Source: Limosilactobacillus panis DSM 6035
GTDB taxonomy: Bacteria; Bacillota; Bacilli; Lactobacillales; Lactobacillaceae
Direction of reading: 5' to 3'
Length of the DNA: 64,000 bases
Assembly: GCF_001435935.1 (NCBI RefSeq)
Contig: NZ_AZGM01000064.1
Coordinates: forward strand, 1-64,000
The position numbers and the translations under genes were made by a program. Numbering within the stretch: the stretch's first letter is position 1; each line of letters begins with the position of its first letter. Below, piece after piece: positions 35,954-44,840 of this stretch. The notes beneath the pieces were generated by a model. That model was not told the DNA's origin, made no database searches, and was given only the letters and a program-made list of their open reading frames with translations.

Positions 35954-36997
35954 ATGGAGATTCGCGAGATCAACATCCATATCAAGCGAAATTTCAATAA
36001 GTGGCAAAAGTTTCTGAAGAAGACGGGAATCACCACTTTCTCACCAAAGGAAACGGACCAAGTTGAACGCACCTTTGTCTGGGAGGATGACGGTGAAATC
36101 ATGGCGACCGGTTCAATTGCTGGTAACGTCTTGAAGTACATTGCGGTTTGTTCCAAGGTTAAGGGGCATGGTGAGACCTTCAACCAACTGGTTAGCAAGT
36201 TGGTTAACGAGGCCGCCACGATGGGGCGTTTCCACCTTTTTGTCTTCACCAAGCCGCAGTACGTGCAAAGCTTTGGCTACGTTGGCTTTCATGTGCTGGC
36301 CCAGGTGGAAGATGGAGCCATTTTAGAAGCAGGGACCCCGGATGTCCATGATTACATCAAGAATTTGCCCCACTTTGCTGACCAGGACAACAGCCGGGTT
36401 GCCGGAGTGGTCATGAACGCTAACCCCTTTACTAACGGTCACCGTTACCTGGTGGAACAGGCAAGTCGAGAAAACGATCACGTCTATGTCTTCGTGGTTA
36501 GCCAGGAAGCGTCACTTTTTACCTTTGCCGAGCGCTTTAAGCTGGTCAAAGAAGGTTGTCGCGACCTAGCAAACGTCACGGTGGTACCGGGGGACAGTTA
36601 CATGGTTTCTTATACTACCTTCCCGGCCTACTTCTTGAAGGACAACCAGGACGTCGCTCACTTTCAGGCGGCCCTTGATGCCCAGCTGTTCAAGCAGCAG
36701 GTTGCCGGTCCACTAAATATTACTCGTCGTTATGTGGGCAGCGAGCCCTTCTCAAAAACAACCGATATTTATAACCAAGAATTAACTAGGGTTCTACCAC
36801 CTGATGTTGAGGTTAAGATCATCGAGCGTGCTAGCAACGCTAACGATGATGTAATTTCGGCAACGAAGGTACGAGCAGCGATTGCTAATGATGAATTAGC
36901 GGTGGTGCAAAAATACGTTCCACAATCTACGCTCTCATTTGTTCAAAATAACTGGTCTGATCTCAGAGCACGCATTAAGGAAGGAAGTTTAGAATAA
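35954..36997 (+). CDS. citC: [Citrate (pro-3S)-lyase] ligase
   Basis: A 347-residue enzyme that acetylates the thiol of the citrate lyase prosthetic group with ATP and acetate. An N-terminal GNAT-like region (about 20-115) precedes a nucleotidyltransferase domain with the adenylation motif MNANPFTNGHRYLV (HxGH-type) near 155 and ISATKVR near 302. ATG 35954 has AGGAGG 7 bp upstream; TTG at 35951 is less likely. The stop shares one base with the citD start (TAATG), so translation is coupled. Confidence 0.93.
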   Translation: MEIREINIHIKRNFNKWQKFLKKTGITTFSPKETDQVERTFVWEDDGEIMATGSIAGNVLKYIAVCSKVKGHGETFNQLVSKLVNEAATMGRFHLFVFTKPQYVQSFGYVGFHVLAQVEDGAILEAGTPDVHDYIKNLPHFADQDNSRVAGVVMNANPFTNGHRYLVEQASRENDHVYVFVVSQEASLFTFAERFKLVKEGCRDLANVTVVPGDSYMVSYTTFPAYFLKDNQDVAHFQAALDAQLFKQQVAGPLNITRRYVGSEPFSKTTDIYNQELTRVLPPDVEVKIIERASNANDDVISATKVRAAIANDELAVVQKYVPQSTLSFVQNNWSDLRARIKEGSLE

Positions 36998-37290
36998 TGG
37001 ATATTAAGAAGACTGCATTAGCAGGAACTCTGGAATCATCCGATATCCAAATCACCCTGAGCAAGGGTGATAATGGGGTTAATATCGACCTTGATTCCTC
37101 AGTTGAAGAACTCTACGGCGATCAAATCCGCAAGGTGATTACTGATACTTTGGCAGCCTACGGGATTAAAAATGCCAATGTAAAAGCCGTTGACAAGGGG
37201 GCCTTGGACTGTGTCGTTAAGGCACGGACCATGGCTGCTGCGCAACGGGCCCTAGAAACTACTGATCAACCAGACTGGGAGGTATTTTAA
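36997..37290 (+). CDS. citD: Citrate lyase gamma subunit (acyl carrier protein)
   Basis: A 97-residue acyl carrier subunit. Ser14 in AGTLESSD is the conserved attachment site of the 2'-(5''-phosphoribosyl)-3'-dephospho-CoA group. It overlaps citC by one base and precedes citE by 2 bp. Confidence 0.95.
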   Translation: MDIKKTALAGTLESSDIQITLSKGDNGVNIDLDSSVEELYGDQIRKVITDTLAAYGIKNANVKAVDKGALDCVVKARTMAAAQRALETTDQPDWEVF

Positions 37291-37292
37291 TA

Positions 37293-38198
37293 ATGGAAGA
37301 ACGTTTACGTCGGACCATGATGTTTGTTCCGGGGAACAACGCCGGAATGGTTAAGGATGCTGGTATCTACGGTGCTGACTCCATTATGTTTGACCTGGAA
37401 GATTCTGTTTCCATGTCAGAAAAGGATGCTGCACGGATGCTGGTTTACGAAGCTCTGCAAACCCAAGATTATGGTGACTCTGAATTAGTTGTCCGGGTTA
37501 ACGGGATCGACACCCCATACTTCAAGAACGATGTTTATGCCATGGTTAAGGCTGGCATCGAGGTCGTTCGTCTGCCCAAGGTTGAATCTGCCCAAATGAT
37601 GCTCGACCTGGTTAAGGTGGTTGAAGAAGCTGAAAAGAAGTTTGACCGTAAACCAGGCTCCACCCACGTTATGGCCGCTATTGAAAGTGCCAAGGGGGTT
37701 TTAAACGCTCCTGAAATCGCCGCAAGTACCGACCGGATGATTGGTTTGGCCCTCTCTGCCGAAGACTACACTACCGACATGAAGACCCACCGTTACCCAG
37801 ATGGCGCTGAACTTGAATTTGCCCGCAACATGATCCTCCATGCTGCTCGTGCCGCTGGGATTGCTGCTTTCGATACTGTCTTCACCAATATGAACGATAT
37901 CGAAGGCTTCCAACGGGAAACTGAACATATCCACGAACTTGGCTTTGACGGTAAGTCCCTTGTTAACCCAAGGCAAATCGACTGGGTCAACAAGGTTTAC
38001 GAACCAACCAAGAAGGAAATTGAAAACGCCCTGGACGTTGAAGCAGCCATTGAGGAAGCTCACCAAAAGGGCTCTGGTGTTATTTCCATGAACGGTCAAA
38101 TGGTTGACCGCCCAGTTGTATTGCGTGCACAACGGGTTATCCGCTTAGCCAAGGCTTCCAACCTGATTAATGAGGAGGGTGAATACATTGAAAAATAA
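37293..38198 (+). CDS. citE: Citrate lyase beta subunit (citryl-CoA lyase)
   Basis: A 301-residue subunit cleaving citryl-ACP to oxaloacetate and acetyl-ACP. It opens with [14 protein letters not shown], has the metal/substrate motif [11 protein letters not shown] near 29, RLPKVES near 95 and [13 protein letters not shown] near 128 (acidic ligand). Length is standard for CitE. GGGAGG lies before the ATG. Its 3' end overlaps the TTG start of citF by 11 bases. Confidence 0.95.
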   Translation: MEERLRRTMMFVPGNNAGMVKDAGIYGADSIMFDLEDSVSMSEKDAARMLVYEALQTQDYGDSELVVRVNGIDTPYFKNDVYAMVKAGIEVVRLPKVESAQMMLDLVKVVEEAEKKFDRKPGSTHVMAAIESAKGVLNAPEIAASTDRMIGLALSAEDYTTDMKTHRYPDGAELEFARNMILHAARAAGIAAFDTVFTNMNDIEGFQRETEHIHELGFDGKSLVNPRQIDWVNKVYEPTKKEIENALDVEAAIEEAHQKGSGVISMNGQMVDRPVVLRAQRVIRLAKASNLINEEGEYIEK

Positions 38199-39726
38199 TG
38201 TCGGTCGCGAAATCTCAGACGAAATTTTAAACTCAACGAACCACAAGCCATTCGAAACTACTGAAATCGGCCACCCAACTGTTCACTACACGGGCCACAA
38301 TGTTCGGGTCACAAAGGGTGACGATAAGCTGGTTGACTCCCTGGACCAAGTTATTAAGGACAACCTGAAGGACGGCATGACCATCTCCTTCCACCACCAC
38401 TTCCGTAACGGGGACTATGTCTTCAACATGGTGATGGACAAGATCATCAAGATGGGTTACAAGGACTTAACCTTAGCTCCATCTTCTCTGACCGGGGTCA
38501 TGAACGACAAGGTAATCGAAGCCATCAAGGCCGGGACCATCACCAACATCACTAGTTCCGGGATGCGGGGCAGCCTGGGTGAAGCCGTTTCTCACGGTTT
38601 ACTGAAGAACCCGGTTATCTTCCGTTCTCACGGTAACCGTGCCCGTTCAATTGAAAATGGTAATATCAAGATTGACGTGGCCTTCCTCGGTGTGCCAAAT
38701 TCTGACCGGATGGGGAACGCCAACGGGATGAACGGTGAATCCGCCCTTGGTTCCCTTGGTTATGCCTTAGTTGACGCCCAATACGCTAACAAGGTGGTTC
38801 TGCTGACTGACACCATCGTTGACTACCCGAACACGCCGGCCTCCATCAAGCAGACCCAAGTCGACTACGTTGTTAAGGTCGACAAGGTTGGTGACCCTGA
38901 CCGGATCGGTAGTGGTGCTACCCGGTTCACTAAGGACCCGAAGGAACTGAAGATTGCCAAGATGGTTAACGACGTCATCGTCAACTCACCATACTTCAAG
39001 AATAACTTCTCCTTCCAGACTGGTACTGGTGGTGCTTCGCTGGCCGTTACCCGTTTTCTGCGTCAATCCATGCTGGACAACGATATCAAAGCTTCCTTCA
39101 CTTGTGGTGGGACGACTTCACCAATTGTCAAGCTGCTTGAAGAAGGCCTGGTCAAGAAGGTTATGGATGTACAAGACTTTGACAAGGGTGCTGCTTCCAG
39201 CATGAAGTCCAACCCTGGTCAAACCGAAATTGACGGTTCATGGTACGCAGATCCAGACAACAAGGGTGCCATGGTTGACCAACTGGACATTGCCATCCTG
39301 TCTGCACTGGAAATCGATACCGATTTTAACGTCAACGTGCTGACCGGTTCTAATGGTGTTATCCGGGGTGCCGTTGGTGGTCACCAAGACGCCGGTACTG
39401 CCAAGATGACGATTATTTCTGCCCCACTGACCCGTGGACGGATTGCCACAGTTGTTCCTGCTGTTAACTCCATCACCACCCCAGGTTCATCCATTGATGT
39501 CCTGGTTACGGAAGTTGGGGTTGCGGTTAACCCGGCCCGGAAGGACTTAATTGAAGCCTTCAAGAAGGCCCCAAGCATTCCGCTGGTTTCAATCGAAGAA
39601 CTGCAAAAGCGGGCTGAAGGCATCGTTGGTAAGCCAAAGCCAATCGAATACACTGACCGGACGGTTGCCCTGGTTGAATACCGTGACGGGACCTTGATTG
39701 ACGAAGTAAAGCAAATCAAGGACTAG
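38188..39726 (+). CDS. citF: Citrate lyase alpha subunit (citrate:acetyl-ACP transferase)
   Basis: A 512-residue CoA-transferase-fold subunit exchanging citrate onto the acyl carrier. It shows the family blocks [15 protein letters not shown] near 70, [15 protein letters not shown] near 122 and [16 protein letters not shown] near 277. The start is taken as TTG 38188, with GAGGAGGGTG 7 bp upstream; the earlier in-frame ATG lies before the ribosome binding site. It overlaps citE by 11 bases. A hairpin follows and separates it from citXG. Confidence 0.95.
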   Translation: MKNNVGREISDEILNSTNHKPFETTEIGHPTVHYTGHNVRVTKGDDKLVDSLDQVIKDNLKDGMTISFHHHFRNGDYVFNMVMDKIIKMGYKDLTLAPSSLTGVMNDKVIEAIKAGTITNITSSGMRGSLGEAVSHGLLKNPVIFRSHGNRARSIENGNIKIDVAFLGVPNSDRMGNANGMNGESALGSLGYALVDAQYANKVVLLTDTIVDYPNTPASIKQTQVDYVVKVDKVGDPDRIGSGATRFTKDPKELKIAKMVNDVIVNSPYFKNNFSFQTGTGGASLAVTRFLRQSMLDNDIKASFTCGGTTSPIVKLLEEGLVKKVMDVQDFDKGAASSMKSNPGQTEIDGSWYADPDNKGAMVDQLDIAILSALEIDTDFNVNVLTGSNGVIRGAVGGHQDAGTAKMTIISAPLTRGRIATVVPAVNSITTPGSSIDVLVTEVGVAVNPARKDLIEAFKKAPSIPLVSIEELQKRAEGIVGKPKPIEYTDRTVALVEYRDGTLIDEVKQIKD

Positions 39727-39753
39727 TTAAGGCCAACACATAAAATAAAAAAA

Positions 39754-39796
39754 GAGGTTGGAGAAAGTGTTCCCCGACCTTTTTTATACATATAAT
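39754..39796 (+). terminator. Intra-operon hairpin between citF and citXG, with possible new promoter
   Basis: AGGTTGG-aG pairs with CCCCGACCT and is followed by TTTTTTAT; a TATAAT (39791-39796) lies right after. It may attenuate transcription so that the accessory enzyme CitXG is made in smaller amounts than the lyase subunits. Confidence 0.6.
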
Positions 39797-39831
39797 AATA
39801 GTGGTAGCAAAAGGAAACAAAGGAGTCCATG

Positions 39832-41259
39832 ATGAAGAACATTTTTACGAACGGTGAAAAACAGGATATTCCGGCCGTCTTGGCCAATAAGGACCACCGG
39901 GCAGCTGTCCAACGCCGCCTGGTAGCTGACTATCCAGAAATGACCGTGGTGGCGGCAAAACTTAACATTCCTGGGCCCATCAAGAATAACCCGGCCATCA
40001 AGGAGTTCTTTATTGTGGGGCTCAACCAGCTCGAACACCAGTGGCGACAAGCTGGGACCCTCTTTTACCAGAAGGGCCAGTGGCTTGATGCCGGAACCGG
40101 GCCCGAGCGCTTTTATCTGGTGAAGGCGGCTGCTCCCGTTGTTAAGGCAGCGACGACGGCCTTTGAGGAGGCGACTGCCAGCAACCGCCTCTTTGACCTT
40201 GACGTACTGGTCAAGGAAAACGGCCAGGTCCGGCCCCTCTCTCGGGCAGACTCCGGACAGTCGGCCCGGCGGTGTTTTGTCTGTGGGCGCCCGGCCAAGG
40301 AGTGTGGGCGGTCCCGTCGCCATTCAGTGGCAGAACTCCAGGAGGCAGTTAACAAGCTGATTGTGGCGGCGTTGACGGCGGCGCACCGGTCCGTGGTCAG
40401 TGACCGCCTGGTTCAGTTTGCCCAGCGGGCCCTCTTGTATGAGGTGATGGCCTGGCCTAAACCGGGATTAGTTGACCCGGTCGAACACGGTGCCCATCCC
40501 GACATGGACGCCTTTACCTTCATCAATAGCGCCGTTTCCCTCCGTAGATACCTCCACCAGGCAGCGGAAGTGGGGATGCGCGCCAATACGGACGACTACC
40601 CACTGATGTTTAACGAACTGCGCGAATTCGGCAAGGTCGCCGAACAGGACATGTTTGCGGCCACTAGGGGGGTCAATACCCATAAAGGAGCCGTCTTTTC
40701 CCTCGGCATCCTGGTGATGGCGACTGCAGCTAGTTGGCGCAAGCTGGGCCGAGTTGACCTGGACGATATTCAGGTAGTGGTTAAGGCCGCGCTGGTCGAC
40801 CTGGTCAAGGATGATTTGAAGAAGCTGCCGAATGCGGCAGACGAGACCGCCGGTGAGCTGCAATACCGCAAGTACGGATTGACGGGGATCCGTGGGGAAG
40901 CCCAGGCTGGTTACCCAACTGTCTTTCAGTATGGCTTGCCGACGATGCTTGAGACCGTCGGAAGCTGGAATACGCGGATTGTGCAGACCCTCCTGACCCT
41001 TGCCCGCCACACCGAAGACTCCACCCTGATTAAGCGGGCCGGTGACCCCGCTATTTTGCAGTGGAAGGATAAGCAGGTTGACGAATGCCTGGCCGCGGGT
41101 GGAATTACTACCGCGGCGGGCCGGGCATTGTTAAATGACCTGGAGCAGGAGTTCAGTCGCCGCCACCTGAGCCTGGGCGGGACAGCCGACCTGATCATTC
41201 TGACGTTCTTCCTAACCCTAGTAAAGGAGGAGTTAGCTAATGGACTATCAAACGAGTGA
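39832..41259 (+). CDS. citXG: CitXG fusion: apo-citrate lyase phosphoribosyl-dephospho-CoA transferase plus triphosphoribosyl-dephospho-CoA synthase
   Basis: A 475-residue fusion of the two enzymes that build and attach the citrate lyase prosthetic group. The N-terminal CitX part (about 1-175) has NRLFDLDVL and RRCFVCGRPAKECGRSRRH. The C-terminal CitG part (about 190-475) has YEVMAWPKPGLVDPVEHGAHPDM, GVNTHKGAVFSLG and GEAQAGYPTV. ATG 39832 is 6 bp after AGGAG; ATG 39829 is possible. Such fusions are known in citrate-fermenting bacteria. It overlaps the following hydrolase gene by 20 bases. Confidence 0.92.
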   Translation: MKNIFTNGEKQDIPAVLANKDHRAAVQRRLVADYPEMTVVAAKLNIPGPIKNNPAIKEFFIVGLNQLEHQWRQAGTLFYQKGQWLDAGTGPERFYLVKAAAPVVKAATTAFEEATASNRLFDLDVLVKENGQVRPLSRADSGQSARRCFVCGRPAKECGRSRRHSVAELQEAVNKLIVAALTAAHRSVVSDRLVQFAQRALLYEVMAWPKPGLVDPVEHGAHPDMDAFTFINSAVSLRRYLHQAAEVGMRANTDDYPLMFNELREFGKVAEQDMFAATRGVNTHKGAVFSLGILVMATAASWRKLGRVDLDDIQVVVKAALVDLVKDDLKKLPNAADETAGELQYRKYGLTGIRGEAQAGYPTVFQYGLPTMLETVGSWNTRIVQTLLTLARHTEDSTLIKRAGDPAILQWKDKQVDECLAAGGITTAAGRALLNDLEQEFSRRHLSLGGTADLIILTFFLTLVKEELANGLSNE

Positions 41260-42031
41260 TGGCGTCCAACTTAACTACCAAGTTGCCGGTAGTGGGCAAC
41301 CAGTGGTCTTGATTCACGGCTTTGGCGGCTACCAACAGATTTGGTGCTTGCAGGTCCCGGAACTGGTCAAGCAGGGCTACCAGGTGATTAGCTATGATCA
41401 GCGGAACCACGGGGCGTCAGGGCACACGCCGGGCCTGGATTCAATTGACCGGCTAATTGATGACCTCCATGAACTATTGGTGGGCTTAAAGGTTGATTGG
41501 CCCTTCCTAATTGGCCACTCGATGGGGGCGGCAGAAATTTATGGCTTTCTAAAGCAGTATCCTGATTGTCCGCTCCGGGGGGCAATTGCGGTCGACCAGT
41601 CACCGAAGATGCTCAACACACCGCAGTGGCCCTATGGCTACATGGACATCACCCGGGCCTCTTACCGGTTAAAACTGAGGGAACATGGCAATGTCCGGGA
41701 AACCTTGAACGGGGTACCAAAACAGGTGCTGGATAAGCTGGCACCGGAAAAGGCGATGTTCCCCTTCGTGCGGGCGGAAAACCTTCCCCTACTGTATGAC
41801 CACGCCAAAAAGGACTGGCGGTCGGCAATTGAAGGGGCAAGGATACCATTACTACTGGTCACGGCTAACCAGAGCCCGTTCTTTGATGGGCGGTTTGCGG
41901 ACGTGATGCAGGCGGCCAACCCTGATTACGTATCCCGCCAGGCAATTGACCAGACCGGTCACGTGGTGATGGCTGAGCAGGCAGGCAGCTTTAACCAGGT
42001 AATGGACGAATTCTTAAAAGAAAACAAGTAG
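41240..42031 (+). CDS. Alpha/beta hydrolase at the end of the citrate operon
   Basis: A 263-residue cytoplasmic alpha/beta hydrolase. HGFGGYQQIW (oxyanion, near 26), nucleophile elbow GHSMGAAE near 92 and a catalytic His in QTGHVVMAEQ near 240 are visible, with an Asp in the 200-220 region. Its ribosome site and first codons lie inside the end of citXG, so it is translationally coupled to the cit operon. A thioesterase or esterase acting in citrate metabolism is possible, but nothing in the sequence proves it. Confidence 0.75.
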   Translation: MDYQTSDGVQLNYQVAGSGQPVVLIHGFGGYQQIWCLQVPELVKQGYQVISYDQRNHGASGHTPGLDSIDRLIDDLHELLVGLKVDWPFLIGHSMGAAEIYGFLKQYPDCPLRGAIAVDQSPKMLNTPQWPYGYMDITRASYRLKLREHGNVRETLNGVPKQVLDKLAPEKAMFPFVRAENLPLLYDHAKKDWRSAIEGARIPLLLVTANQSPFFDGRFADVMQAANPDYVSRQAIDQTGHVVMAEQAGSFNQVMDEFLKENK

Positions 42032-42044
42032 GTGGCGTTTCTTT

Positions 42045-42093
42045 AAGGTCGCTAGTGGACGGATTCCTGATCCCGTATGCTAGCGGCCTTTTA
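42045..42093 (+). terminator. Terminator of the citrate operon
   Basis: AAGGTCGCTAG pairs with CTAGCGGCCTT around an inner TGGACGG/CCCGTA arm and ends in TTTT. Confidence 0.75.
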
Positions 42094-42206
42094 GCTTTGG
42101 CGGTTAACTGTCAGGTAAGTGGCGGCTAACTGGCGGGTGATTGTCGTGTTAAACGACCTCCTGAACTGTTACCATAGGACTGGAGATTAAGGAGGAGATG
42201 GTAGTG

Positions 42207-42715
42207 ATGGTAAAAAATAGGATTAAGGAGTTGCGGACTGCTTGCCACTTGTCTCAGGAGCAGTTAGCAGAGAAGGCCCAGGTGTCAGTGAGAACAATTC
42301 AACGACTGGAGGCCGGGGACGATGCCAGTATCTCAACTTTGAACCTGGTGGCTGGTGCTCTGGGGGTTGAAGTAGGCGACCTCTTCTTACACACCGACAC
42401 CAGCCAGGAGCAGGAGGAAAAGATTCAGTCAGCCGATGAGCAATTACAGTACCAGCTCCAGGCCCGCCATGAGGAGTTCCGGACCTTTAAGCACCTCTAT
42501 AATGCCATTTTCATCATCGTGATGATGGCGTGGGGGCATTATTTCCACTGGTCCACAGTGATATATACTCTTCTTTAATGGGGGTGTTTTGGATTGGTGC
42601 CTGGATCATAATGGTGCCACTGAAGAAGTGGCTGACAATCAAGAAGGTTGACCCCAAGCTTGACCGTAAGTTTCCGCTAACGGCCAGCCGGGTTGACAAA
42701 GATAAGCAGGGTTAG
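42207..42715 (+). pseudogene. XRE-family regulator with C-terminal membrane domain, frameshifted
   Basis: The N-terminal 65 residues are an HTH_3 domain (KELRTACHLSQEQLAEKAQ, RTIQRLEAG). A short linker and a first membrane segment (FIIVMMAWG) follow; then the frame is lost at the five-base G run 42532-42536. Adding one G continues as GALFPLVHSDIYSS, a second membrane segment (GVFWIGAWIIMVPL) and a basic tail, giving about 169 residues. Proteins of this layout are membrane-tethered regulators. ATG 42207 is chosen because the upstream ATG 42198 directly abuts the Shine-Dalgarno. The gene is either inactivated or affected by a sequencing error. Confidence 0.65.
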
Positions 42716-42762
42716 CGGGCCGTGCTATACTGGATTGGATAAAAGTGCAATGGTTAAGAATG

Positions 42763-42776
42763 ATTTCCCGGGAAAT
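42763..42776. promoter_or_regulatory. Perfect palindrome ATTTCCCGGGAAAT
   Basis: It lies 34 bp before the 92-residue gene. Flanking AATGAT (42759-42764) and ATCATT extend it into a longer hairpin. The same 14 bp occur upstream of ktrAB (1865-1878), so a common DNA-binding protein is possible. Confidence 0.45.
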
Positions 42777-42809
42777 TATCATTGAATTGAGTAGGAAAAG
42801 ACTGATTGG

Positions 42810-43088
42810 ATGCGAGAAATACCAATTAAACAAGCCAAGGCGATTCTCAAACGGGCACTGAAGGGGACCGCAAACCAGCGAATCTGCCTGTTGACGAAGA
42901 AGAAGGACCGTTCTTTGACAATGGCGATCGGAGATGAAGCCCTGGCCTTGATTGAGCAGGGCTACATTGATGATAAAAAATCCTACCGTTTGGCTGGTGG
43001 GGAAGCCAAGCATGCGGTAACGGCCGCCTTTAAGCGGGAATTCCCACGGAGCCACCAGGTATACTTGAGCCAGACGAAGGAGGATTAG
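42810..43088 (+). CDS. Conserved-looking small basic protein (92 aa), first gene of a three-gene cassette
   Basis: A 92-residue basic protein without recognised domain. The N-terminal half is helical and Lys/Arg-rich (PIKQAKAILKRALKG); the middle (RICLLTKKKDRSLTMAIGDEALALIEQGYID) could form a small alpha/beta unit. There is no signal peptide or membrane segment. AGGAAAAG precedes the ATG. Its stop is 1 bp before the next start, so it is coupled to a RelE-like protein gene; an antitoxin role is possible but unproved. Confidence 0.55.
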   Translation: MREIPIKQAKAILKRALKGTANQRICLLTKKKDRSLTMAIGDEALALIEQGYIDDKKSYRLAGGEAKHAVTAAFKREFPRSHQVYLSQTKED

Positions 43089-43089
43089 G

Positions 43090-43416
43090 ATGCAGGTTGA
43101 ATTTTATGAGCGTGGCTGTAAACCCTTCTTCAAGAAGCACCGTCGTCAGCAAAACGATGTGGAGGCAATGATTAGGGCAGCCATCACCAGGGAGGTTGCG
43201 ACGGGGATGACGAAGGTCAAGCTGGCAACCAAGAAGCGAGTTGCTGGTCAGAGTATCTATGAGTTTCGATTAAACCTGGGGAAGCTTGGCTCTGCTCGGC
43301 TGGCGTTTACGGTGGACCAGGATCACGCGACCGTGTATTTCATTAGCAGTCACTTCCAGAAGGCGACCTTCAGCCATGAATTTGGCCAGGTAGTTACAGA
43401 AATTGAGAGGCGTTAA
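43090..43416 (+). CDS. RelE/ParE-like small protein (108 aa), possible toxin
   Basis: A 108-residue basic protein. The predicted order is two helices (about 10-50) followed by a beta sheet with YEFRLNLG, ARLAFTVDQ and ATVYFISSHFQKATF, the arrangement of the RelE/ParE toxin fold, ending in a helix. The strand YEFRLN...ARLAF resembles the core of RelE-type ribonucleases, but sequence identity is low. It is flanked by two small genes at 1-2 bp spacing, as in toxin-antitoxin modules. A host-inhibition function is inference from fold and context. Confidence 0.5.
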   Translation: MQVEFYERGCKPFFKKHRRQQNDVEAMIRAAITREVATGMTKVKLATKKRVAGQSIYEFRLNLGKLGSARLAFTVDQDHATVYFISSHFQKATFSHEFGQVVTEIERR

Positions 43417-43418
43417 AA

Positions 43419-43625
43419 ATGAGTAAGTACGATCAATTATGGAAATACATTGCAGATTGTGGCCAGAATCGCCTAATGATTCCATTTAGTGCGGTCGAAA
43501 AGATTGCGGGTGTTCCGCTCGACCATTCTTTTCTGAGGTATAAGAAGGACCTGCTTGACTATGGCTACCAGGTCGACCATATCTTTTTGAAGAAGCAGCA
43601 AATCCAAATTAGTCGAATTAAGTAA
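43419..43625 (+). CDS. Small DUF7662-like protein (68 aa)
   Basis: A 68-residue protein reading MSKYDQLWKYIADCG, then LMIPFSAVEKIAGVPLDHSF and YKKDLLDYGYQV. This pattern (YDxLWxYI, FxxVExIxGxPLDHSFLxYKK) recalls short proteins I associate with the DUF7662 group, function unknown. It starts 2 bp after the RelE-like gene, and a terminator follows at once, so it closes the cassette. It could be the true antitoxin or an accessory. Confidence 0.55.
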   Translation: MSKYDQLWKYIADCGQNRLMIPFSAVEKIAGVPLDHSFLRYKKDLLDYGYQVDHIFLKKQQIQISRIK

Positions 43626-43672
43626 AGAGGCCTTCAGCATTCGGGTGTTCCGCGTGCTGAAGGTCTCTTTGG
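43626..43672. terminator. Bidirectional terminator after the three-gene cassette
   Basis: AGAGGCCTTCAGCA (43626-43639) pairs with TGCTGAAGGTCTCT (43655-43668), T-rich on the plus strand; it also faces the convergent lacI-type gene. Confidence 0.8.
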
Positions 43673-43684
43673 ATACTACGCTAT

Positions 43685-44689
43685 TTAAATACTGCGACGT
43701 TCAATAAAGTTAGCCGGTAGAATTGCCTGAACAGGGACATTTCGGTGCTCGAGCAGGCGTTCCAGGGCAAGCCGGACCGCCATTTTCCCCATCTCATAGC
43801 TGTGGGGACGGACAGAGGAAAGTGCCGGTGTTAAGCGGGTGGCCTGCTGGCTGTCATCAAAGCTAGCCACCGTTAGAGACTTTGGAATCACAACCTGGTG
43901 CTGCTTGGCTGCCTGGTAAACGCCCGTTGCTAAAATATCACTAGCGGTCAAGACGGCGTCGAAACGGAGGGAACTCTGCAGAATTTCATCCATGGCCCGG
44001 GCTGCTTCCTCAGCGTGCCAACCGGTCTCATAAGTATGGGCCGCTAGGTGGTGAGCCTGCATCCATCTTCGATAGGCACTGGTCCGGATATCAGTAATTT
44101 TATCACCGTGGTGGCCGTCTTTCTTCAGTGGGTACCCACTGCCGCCAATAAAGGCAATTCGCCGGTGGCCAAGCTGGTAAAGCCGGTTTAAGACTACCGC
44201 GGTGGCGACTTCGTAGTTATTACGGACCAGGTCATAACTGGCAAAGTAACGGTAGTCATCAATGATGATTAAATTCTGGTTATACTGGTAAAGCTGCTCA
44301 AGAAAGGCCCGTTCAAAGATGCCAATCAGGACCACGGCCTGGAACTTTTGAGCGCTGCGGTATGAGAAAGCCTGGTCGGGGATGGTTAGCCACTTCCCGA
44401 TGGTCAGGCCGTGCAATGCGGCCTCATCTTTAATCCCCTGGTTGATGGTAGAGAAGTAGGTGCGGGTGGGATCCTGTGGTACTTGGAGAACGAGAATTTG
44501 ACTTTGCTGCAGGTTCATTGCCGCAATCTGTGAAAGGTGCCCCGCCTGGTAGCCCAGTTGGTGGGCTGCTTGGGTGATGGTCCGTCGCGTACTATTCTTG
44601 ACGGCTAATTGTGGGTCGTGGTTGAGCACCCGGGAGACGGTTGCCGGGGAAAACCCCGTGACTTTAGCAATCTGCCTGATACTGGCCAT
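43685..44689 (-). CDS. LacI-family transcriptional regulator of the GH36-type glycosidase
   Basis: A 334-residue LacI/GalR repressor. The HTH and hinge (MASIRQIAKVTGFSPATVSRVLN) occupy the first 60 residues; the periplasmic-binding-like effector domain follows (RIAFIGG near 175, DAVLTASDILATG near 245, VASFDDS near 276). It is divergent from the glycosidase gene. Its own upstream region carries the TAAACGTTTA core of LacI operators. The effector is probably a galactoside, inferred from the neighbour. Confidence 0.9.
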   Translation of the reverse strand: MASIRQIAKVTGFSPATVSRVLNHDPQLAVKNSTRRTITQAAHQLGYQAGHLSQIAAMNLQQSQILVLQVPQDPTRTYFSTINQGIKDEAALHGLTIGKWLTIPDQAFSYRSAQKFQAVVLIGIFERAFLEQLYQYNQNLIIIDDYRYFASYDLVRNNYEVATAVVLNRLYQLGHRRIAFIGGSGYPLKKDGHHGDKITDIRTSAYRRWMQAHHLAAHTYETGWHAEEAARAMDEILQSSLRFDAVLTASDILATGVYQAAKQHQVVIPKSLTVASFDDSQQATRLTPALSSVRPHSYEMGKMAVRLALERLLEHRNVPVQAILPANFIERRSI

Positions 44690-44712
44690 GATGGTCCCTC
44701 CCTTGGTAAGTT

Positions 44713-44812
44713 AGTAAACGTTTAGTTTCCCTTTCTATCAAGGATTGTACCACGCCTTTTTCTCTAATAATTGCTAGCTTATCATTCCAAATAGTGAAAG
44801 CGCTTTTATAAT
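44713..44812 (+). promoter_or_regulatory. Glycosidase promoter region with LacI operator and cre site
   Basis: TAAACGTTTA (44715-44724) is the LacI-type core. TGAAAGCGCTTTTA (44794-44807) is a cre match overlapping the -10 box TATAAT (44807-44812). Specific repression plus CcpA control is therefore likely. Confidence 0.7.
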
Positions 44813-44840
44813 AAGGCTAACGAATAACGAGGAGGGCATA

